The position numbers and the translations under genes were made by a program. From positions 1,984,001-2,048,000 of the forward strand of contig CP073746.1 in assembly GCA_024397995.1 (NCBI GenBank): 64,000 bases of DNA, in the 5' to 3' direction. The notes beneath the pieces are model-generated. The model was not told the origin of the DNA. It saw only the letters and a list, made by a program, of their open reading frames with translations, and made no database searches. This stretch comes from a bacterium SCSIO 12827 (GTDB taxonomy: Bacteria; Pseudomonadota; Alphaproteobacteria; Rhodospirillales; Casp-alpha2). Shown piece by piece: positions 52,401 to 61,400 of this stretch (the stretch's first letter is position 1; each line of letters opens with the position of its first letter).

Positions 52401-55400
52401 AACGAGACGTTGGTTTCCGTCAAGTCGCCATCCAGATTGAAATGGATCGAGTCCTTGAAACCCAGCGCAGCCGTCGACATGTCGAGCTTGATCTTATGGC
52501 TGACCCCGGCCGGGTTCAGTTCGTAGTGCAACGTGGTTTCGCTGCGCGCCAGATTTCCCAGCACGCCGAGCGGTAGACCGACATTGATCTCGGTTTTTGA
52601 ATCGAGCGTCAGCCCCGATTTATTGTCAAGATAGGCCGTCGTTTGCGAGAACGGCAGCCCCAGGGCATTGAGCTTGCCGGTGATCTTGAAACGGCTCGAC
52701 GTATCCCGTTCCGCACTCAGGCTGGCGCTTTCCAACGACACCAGCCCCAGGTTGATCTTGCCCAACGCGAAGGGGTGATCGATCAGATAGGCAAAGAAGC
52801 TTTTCCCCATGGCGTCGCCGATGGCGGCGGCGGGCAGAACCTCAACCGGATTGCTCGACGCCCAGGCCGGCTTGACCTTGGCCACGGCCGGTTCCTTCAT
52901 GCGCGTGCCGAAGAAGCTGTGATCGATCTCCAGCGTCACCTCGCCGCCCTTGAGGAAGTCCACCAGCTTGCCGCGGAACTTGGCGCCATGGATGAAGATC
53001 GGAGTCGACGATTTGATGGCGTCGAACACGACCTTCGGAATGCCCATGCGGGGGAAGACTTCGTCCGAGATCAGCTTGTCGATCTCCGTCTTGGTATCGG
53101 CCTCGACCAGGAACTCACGTGCGCCGAGCACATCCCCGCTGTCTGTTTGCGCCAGGAACCTAGTCTTGATCAGGCGGCCCAGGTCCCGTTCCAGTTCGAA
53201 ATGGATGCGATCCTTGGAAAACTCGATATCGATGTTTTCCTTGGCGCCCAGGAAATTGGTGTTCCCCGATACCTTGAAATGGGGCAGTTGCTTGATGTTG
53301 GCGACGATGTCGACTTTGGCATTCTGCACCTTGAGAATCGGCGGCAAGGTGATGTCGGCAAGATCGCCTTTCAAAATCAGGCCATCCGACAGGGTCAGAC
53401 GCAGGTCCGCACCGCCCAGGCGTTTCTTGTTGCCGAACAAGGACATGTAAGCGCCGCCGCCGACGCGCATGCCCATGGTATCCAGCGTATCGTCACGCCC
53501 GGGAATCTTGGCCCCCGGCGTGGCGAAGAAGATGACCGGATCGACGACGCTCAAGGTCGGCAGAGGCAGTTCATCCACGCGGATGATGTCGAAAATGCTG
53601 CGCTTGAGGATTTCCGTCTGGAGGTACTTGGCGGCGTCGCGGGATTTCTTGTCGGGCAGGACCTTGAGAACCTCATTGGCCATCGGCCCGCCCAGGACAC
53701 CCTTGAAGTTGGCCTCCATCATTTCCAGCGACGTCCATTGGCTCAACTCGCCTTTGACCTTGTAGGCGACTGCCAGTTTTTTCGGCAGCGGGATGGAGGT
53801 AGAGAAGTTGATGTTGACTAGGAAATCCGCATCCGCCGTTACCGTGCGGTCCTGTTTGCGGCCCAAACCGGTCACGATCGCCGAAGCCCCAACACCGAAT
53901 TCAACGCTGCCTTCGGAATCAAATCCGATCAGGATCGCTGGGTTTCGGAAGGTGTGGTTCTTTGAAATTCCAAACGGCTGATGCCAGTCGCCCCGCATAT
54001 TAGCCGCCAGCTTGAAACTGCCGGCCCAGGACACGGCGTCGAACGACGTATACAGATCACCGCCGAACTTCAGCTTGTCGGACTTGGTCGGCGTGCTCAG
54101 GCGCGGCACGTCCAGGGTGATGTTGCCGTTGACGCCAAGGCCCATCTGCAGCTTCGGCACGTCGACGAACAGGAAGCCCTCGGCGCCGACGTTGTCGATG
54201 GACACCAGTTGGCGCCAAGGCTGGCCCTCGGGCAGTTTGAAATTGGGCAGGCGCGCGTCCAGGCGCGCTTCCAGGTTGCCGTCGAACACCCCCTTCAGGC
54301 TACCGGCCAGCAACAGCGGCCCATCCACCGCCTTGAAGATGTTGACGTCGCGGGTCGCGACCTGGCGGATCGCCGACGGCAGGTTTTCTTCCGACAGGGC
54401 CGCGATCAGGGACACCCCCGCGCCGAACGGTAGGGTGCGTTTGTCCCCACCCGATTTCGGCATCAGCCCCTCGACCATGGACAGCAAGCCTGACGGCAGG
54501 TCCCCGACGGGGACATTCGACAGATCCGCCGTGGAAATGGCGAAGACCGATTCAGGCAGGGAAATCTGGGCCGCCCCTTCCAACACCTGCTTGAACTTGC
54601 TGGCCGGGCCCGAGTTACCGACCAAGTCGGTGATCTTGAACGGGTCCGCCTTGACCAGGGCAATGGGCTTGCCGCCGTGCAGGAAGATCGCCCCCTCACC
54701 GCCGATGCCCAACTTGTCGATACGCACCTTGCCGCCCAGGCCACCGGTGCCGATCCACAGATTGGCGAAACTCAGCTCGTTGATGCCCTTGAGCCCGCCG
54801 ACCAGCGGCAGTTTGGCGACGTCGATCTTGCCGGGGATCGTGAACCGCAATTCCGGGGCGGCATTGGACTTGAGGGTCAGGGAACTGACGGCCTCGAACT
54901 CCTGCTTGTCGAGCCGCGCCATGGTTGAAAGCGATGCATCCAACAGCGCCCGGCCCTCCGCCGTGCGCTCGATGGCGCCGCTCAGGGCCAGATTGTTCAG
55001 CCCCAGGAACGGCAGACCGAAGGCCTTGTCCCAGTTCACCGTGGAGGTCGACCGCACGGCCAGCCGGAACGCCTTTCCGCCCGTGGTCTTTTCGATGTCG
55101 ATGCCGCCGTCGAAGGCCAGCGCATGCCCCGGCAGGTTCAAGATCAGGTCGCCGGCCATGCCGACGCGCAACCTGACCTCGCCCGTGGACTGGCCCTTGA
55201 TATCGGTGACCGGCGTGCCCTTGATCAGGAAAGTCGGTGCGCCGAGTGTCAGCACCTTGTCGATGCCGGGCAGGTTGATGGCCGGCAGGCGGGCTTCCAG
55301 ATCGACCGCGGCGACAGCCTGTTTCAAGGCATCGCCGCTCAACCCCCGGCCGGCGCCGCCCGGCCGGGATGCCAGCGCGATAGACGGCAGCACCCCGGCG

Positions 55401-58400
55401 ACCTCCAGGGTATCTTCCTTGACCCCGACGAAGGCCAGGGCCTTGGCCAGGGGGCTCTCGGCCTTGGGTTCGACAATGAAGCCAGCGCGCAGCCCCTGGG
55501 ACGGCGGCAGCGCGCCGCCGCGCGACACCAGTTTCAGCGCCGCCGTGACACTGTCCGGATAGGCGTCGTTCTCAGGATACGCGTCTTTCTCGCCGGGCAC
55601 GTAGACCAACGCCCCCCGGGTCAGCTTGGCATTGTCTAAAGGCGTGCCACGCACACCCGGAATAAAATCAGCGGCATCCACACTTTCCGGCACCAGGGCG
55701 ACGAAGGGTTTCTTGTCCTTCTTGAAATCGAACACGGCCAGGGTCGTCTGAGAGCCGCGCAACTGGACCGTGCCGGAAATGACTTCCGAGCCGATGCGGG
55801 CGTCGGTCAGGGCCAGATCACCGATCCCGGGCACCGACGTGCCGATCAGGTCCTGCACGGTGATGTCCGACGCCACCGCCAATTGCAGGCGAGGGTCGGC
55901 CTTGTTCAAATTGACACTGCCTGTCAGACGCAAACGGTCGCTGCCGCCCTCCACATCCAGGCCGACACCATCCACCCGTGCCGCAAGCCGCAGGCTGCCC
56001 GCGAGGGCCAGCGGTGACACCCCCGGCAGCGTGACCTGCATGTCGCCGGTGATTCGGGTCACCAGGGCGACCTTTCCATTCTCCGACACCCCCTGAATAC
56101 GCAGAATGGGATCGTCAAAGGCGACCACATCACGGACACCCGGCAGGTTCACAGCCGGCAGCTTGGTTTCCAGGTCAACTTTCTGAACCAGGCCTGCGAC
56201 AGCCTCTTTGGCGCGGGTCTTGATGGCGCTGTTACCGCCACCGCCGCCGCCCGACACCAGGGATTTCAGCGCCTCTACCGGCAACACGCCCGATAGTTTC
56301 AGCGGCTGCCCACCCCCGCTGCCGGTGAAGGCGAACATTTTTTTCAGGGCCGGCAGATCGCTGGGCTTGAGGAAGCTTTTCAGGTTGAGGCCGGGGCGGA
56401 ACGAGGACCCACCGCCGCCGAAGGGATTGAGCAAGGGGCCGACGGCGGTTTTCACCTTGTCCGGTAGGGCCGCCACGTCGAACGGCAATCGCAGGGAGGT
56501 GCCGTCACCTGATCTGCCGGGGATGTAGGTGAACACGGCCTGCGGCAATGTCAGGCCGGCGATGGGCGACGACCCCAGGCCGGGAATGAATTCGGACGGC
56601 TTCAACCCGGCGGCGGATAGCGTCACCGCCCAGCGCCCTTCCGTGCGGAACGCGCCGACCGTGGTCTCGAAGCCCTTCAAGGCGATCTTGGCGACCAGAT
56701 AATCCGTGTCTCGTTCGACCTCTTTCAGGTTGAGATCGCCAATCACCGGAATGTCCACACCGAGCAGACTGGACAGGGTCTGCTCACCCGAGAACTTGAG
56801 CCTGAAATCGCGCGGTGATCCCGGCAAGGGCAGAGAGGCCTCGATAAGAGCCTTTCGTCCGCCCGGGTCGAGGGCTGAGCCCGCGAAGGTCAGCAGCCGC
56901 TTGCCCCCCTCCATCGGCTCGGTCGTGAAGGATCCGTCGCCTTCATAGACGCGCCCCGGTCCCGGCAGGGCAAAGCGGATGGAGGTATCGATGCGCGTAG
57001 TCAATCCCGTGTCGCTTCCCTTCAATGCCAGAACCGGGCGCGACGGGAAATCGATGGCCACGGGGCCGATCTTGTTGAAATTCAGGGTCGGCAGGGTCGC
57101 CGTCAGGTCGATGGCGGCGATCAGGTCCTTCCCCGACGCCGTGAAGGGATTGGCGTTGAACCGGCCTTCGATCTCGAGCGGGTCCGTCAGGCGGATGCCC
57201 AACCCGCCCAGCAGGTCCGCCAACTGGCCGCCTTGCTTCGGCCGCGCCATCAGTTCGGCATTGAAGCCGTCGCCGACCCTGGCCAGGTCGAAACGCCCGA
57301 CGAGTTCCGCCGGGAACCCGGTTTCGGACAAGGTCGCCTTGCGGCCGGGGGGCAGGTACAGGAAGGTCGTGCGTTCAAGCGTCGCCGCGTCCAGGGCCGT
57401 ACCGGCCACGGCGGGCAGGACCTGGGCTATATCCAGGTTCGCCGCGACCACAGCCAGGGCCGGCTTTTTGTCGCGGGCGAAATCAAAGGCCGTAGCCTGG
57501 AACGTCCCGCCCTTGACCATGATCTCACCACTGACCAGCCCAGCGCGAACGGCGGCCTTGGTCAGCGCCACATCCGACAGGCCGGGCACGTTCAGACCCA
57601 TGACATTGGCCAGGGTCAAGCCTTCGCCGTCCAGGGCAAGCGCCAGATCCGCCTTGCGCCCCCCGGCCGTGGCCAGCGATCCGGACAGGGTGAACTGCCC
57701 CGCCACGTTGTTCAGCCGCCCGGTGCCGTTGACCGCCGCTGCCAGATTGCGGCCCGCATCCAGGGTGAGCGTGATTTCATGGTCCAGGCTGCCCGACGTG
57801 GGCGTGCCCGGCAGAACGAAGTCGAAGGCGCCGGTGATTGCCGTGGTAAGGGCCGCGCCGTTCGCACCCTCGCCGCCCGTCAGCTTGATCTGGGCCGCCC
57901 GTGACGACAGATAGTCACCGACCCCCGGCAACTTGATCGCCGGAACCGGAATGGTGAGGTCCGTTTTCTGGATGATCTTGGCGACCACCGTCCCGGCCAG
58001 TTTCTTGGCCTTGGCCGCCGCCCCGCCGGACCCACCACTTTTACCCTTGGGCAATTTGCCGCGGATGAAGGCAAGCGCCTCGCCCGGCATGACCGCCTTC
58101 AGCTTGAACGGTTTGCCGCCACCGCCGGCCCCCAGTTTGGCCAACAAGTCGGACAGCTTGCCCAATTTGGCCGGATCAACGGCCGACACCAGGTTGAGGC
58201 CGGACAGCAGCCTGCCGCCGCCCGACGGTCCGGACAGCTTGCCCGCCAGATGCCTGATCCCCTCCGGCAGTTTGTCCAGGGCCAAGCCGTCCCCACCGCC
58301 GCCGCCGAGTGTCGGCAGATAGGCGAACACGAGATCACCCAAACGAACATCCGCCAGCGGCGTTGCCCCCAGGCCGGGAATCACCGACAGACCGGGCAGG

Positions 58401-61400
58401 TCCGAGACCTCCATCGTCATCAGCCGAGCCAGGGGGTTGCCGCCACCACCACCGCCACCAAGGGCTGCGAGGTTGACCGTGAATTTCGTGTCGCCCAGCG
58501 CCAGGGTCCCCTGGACATGACCGAGGGACAATTTCGCTTCGGCCAAGCGCAGGCTGCCGATGCCGGGGACTTCCGTGCCCAGTAGGTCCGACAGGGTCAG
58601 GCCGTTGTCGATGGAAACCGAGAAATCCTTGGCCTTGGCCAGGTTCTTGAAATTAAGCGGGGCTTCCGCCGTCAGGTGCAGCTTGGAGGCAGCCTCGATA
58701 TCCAGCATGGCCATGCGCTGGGCACCCTGCCCGGTAATGCGCGCGTCGACCTGTACCTGCTCATCACGCCTCACGATGGGAATGGTAAAGGTGCCCCCGG
58801 ATTTCAGGGCCAATTCCATGGCCCCGGCGGCGTCACTGGTCAGCGCCAGTTCCGTCACGTCCGACAGCTTGAACAGGTTTTCCAACCCCGGCAGGGTCAA
58901 TCGCGGCAGTTGCGCCTTCAAGGACAATCCGGCCAGGACCTTGGGCGCCCGCCCCCCGGCGACCGCCTTGACCACGGCGGCGGGGATGTCGCCCGACAGG
59001 AAGGCCGTCTCCGTTTTGGGCACGCCCAGACGCCGGGCCAGTCGCGCCAAGGGATCATCGCCGTCAAACGACAGGCGGCTGAGGAACGAAATCCCCGGCT
59101 TGAGAACAATGCCGCCGCCTTCCAGTGTTTTCTTCAAGGACTGGGCCATGGCGGCCGGCAGGCCATCGATCGCCTCCGCGCCACTGCCGGGCCCGGCAAT
59201 TAGGATCGCCGTTTCCGGTAACTCCAGATCGGCCAGGGGTGTGCGGTTCAACCCCGGCAGATAGGCAGCCGGGCGCACCCCGCGACTGACATCGATCACG
59301 GCCAGGCGCGCATCCGGCTTATCGACGATGGTGATGGTGGACCGGGCATTCCCCCGGCCCAAAGCACCAGAAATGACCTTACGGCTCAGATAGACGTCCT
59401 GAATTTCCAAATCCGCCAGGCCCGACACCTGGATTTGCGACAGATCCCCCAATCGGAATCCGCCGGCCAATGCCAGGCTCAAGTCAACCGGACGCTTATT
59501 GCGGATGCTCCCCGTCAGGGTGACCCGCTGGCCGCCCCGGATATCCTCGCCTTGGGCGTCGACTTCGTCGCCCTGCCAGCGGAATGCGCCGTCGGAACGG
59601 GCCGCGGCGGCGAATTCGAAGTAGCGCGGTACCTTGGCCCCCGGCAGCATCAACGTACCGCCGAAATCCAAGCCCGCCGACACCCTGCCTGACGAGCCGC
59701 CCTCGAAGACGAATTCCGCCCGGTCGGCGAGACGGAACAGGTTACTCAACCCAACACCTTCCAACCCCGTCACCTCACCCCGTAGGCGCAGGGTCGCCAG
59801 GACGCGCTTCAACCGCCCGCGCGCATCACCACTGCGCCAGGCCTCGGCTGCGGACTCATCCGGCTCGTCGAACACCAGGGGATCGATCTGGCCGACAATC
59901 TTGATCCCGCCTTCGTTGGTCCGCCCTTGGCGGAACAGCGACAGCAAGGTGGAAAACGGATGCTTTTCGTCAAAGCCGGAGGCCTGAAACAGGTTCATCC
60001 CCGGTTTGGCGCTGCTCAGATCCTTGTCCGTGAAGAATTCCTGGAACAAGGTTTGGAATGGCTTCGGCAGGTCCGACAGTTTGGGCGGACCCCGCCCCTT
60101 GGGCACGTAAAGGTAAACGGCGCGTCCCGTCTCGACCTTGCCCAGATCACCCAGGACATTTTTGGGCACCAGCATTTCGATGCCGCCGCCATCGACGGAC
60201 AAGGCCACATAGGCCGCGTCATTGTTGGTGACGGGCCCGATCACCAGCTTCGCCGGCTGGCCGCGGATGATCGTATCGACCGACACGGCGCGGCCCGTTG
60301 TCAGCTTCGGCACGGTGCCAAGTTTGATCTCATCGAACCCGGGAATGTCCAGGCCGGCGACGGCTTCCAGGGTGTTGCCGTCCAGCTTGAATAGATCTTT
60401 GCCGTCTTCCTCGTCCAATTCACCGGCAATGGGAATACGCTCGCCCGAGCGCTCGCCATAACCTTCGGCCCGCAGCTTGGGCACATAGGCATCATCCAGC
60501 GAGAACAGGAAGTCGATTTCCTTGGCCTGGGCGCCATCGACCTTGATATTGCGCAGGTCGCGCAGGCCCGCCTTGGCGGTCATGCGGAATACGGGCTCGC
60601 CATCGCCGGACACGGCATCGAAATCAAGCGTCCCGGCAGCCTTGACCTTGCGCGCGCCGAACCCGAACCGGGCCGCCGCCGTTCCCGTCATGTCCAGCCG
60701 TCCGTTGCTGTCCGGTGCGATCGTCAACGCCAGGTCTGCAGCATCGACGTAACGTCCGATCTTCGGCGGCCGGAATCCTTCCAGGTTGAACGTCAGCTTG
60801 ATGTCGTCATCCGTGACGTCCGGCTTTGCCGGCTTCACGCTAAGCCCGACAAGGCGGCGGAACATGCGATAGCTTACGTGCCCCTGCACCAGGACTTCCT
60901 TCTCCTTGAAATCCAGGGCCTTATCCAAATTGTCCAGGAACGAATTTTCACGGATGACCAGCCGGGCAAAGATCACGCCGCCCGCGGGCAGATCCATGGC
61001 GCGGCGTTTGGCGGTGACGAACTTCTTCAGATAGCGCGTTGTCGCGGGGGGTATACTCAGCTTGGACAAGCGGGTCTCGCGGGCTTCCGAACTGTAGATC
61101 AGCACGGCGTCCTTGAGCACCAGATCGATGGCGCCGGTCCGTCCTGCCGCGTCGGCGAACAGCCGGAGCGGCAGGCTCTCGCGCTTGTGCAGAAAATGAT
61201 AACTCCCCTTGACCGTGTCATCGTCCTGCCTCGACGCGGATGTGGCCGAAGCGGTGGGCGACGGCGGTGCGGGGGCATCCAAGGGGCGGCTTTCCACCTT
61301 GTCCACGGGCGCCGGGGTCGGGGCGCCGGGGACGAGGGGCTGGGTTTGTGGGGTCGTCTGCTGATCCGATGCGGCCGGAGACGGCACGGTGTTGTCGTCT

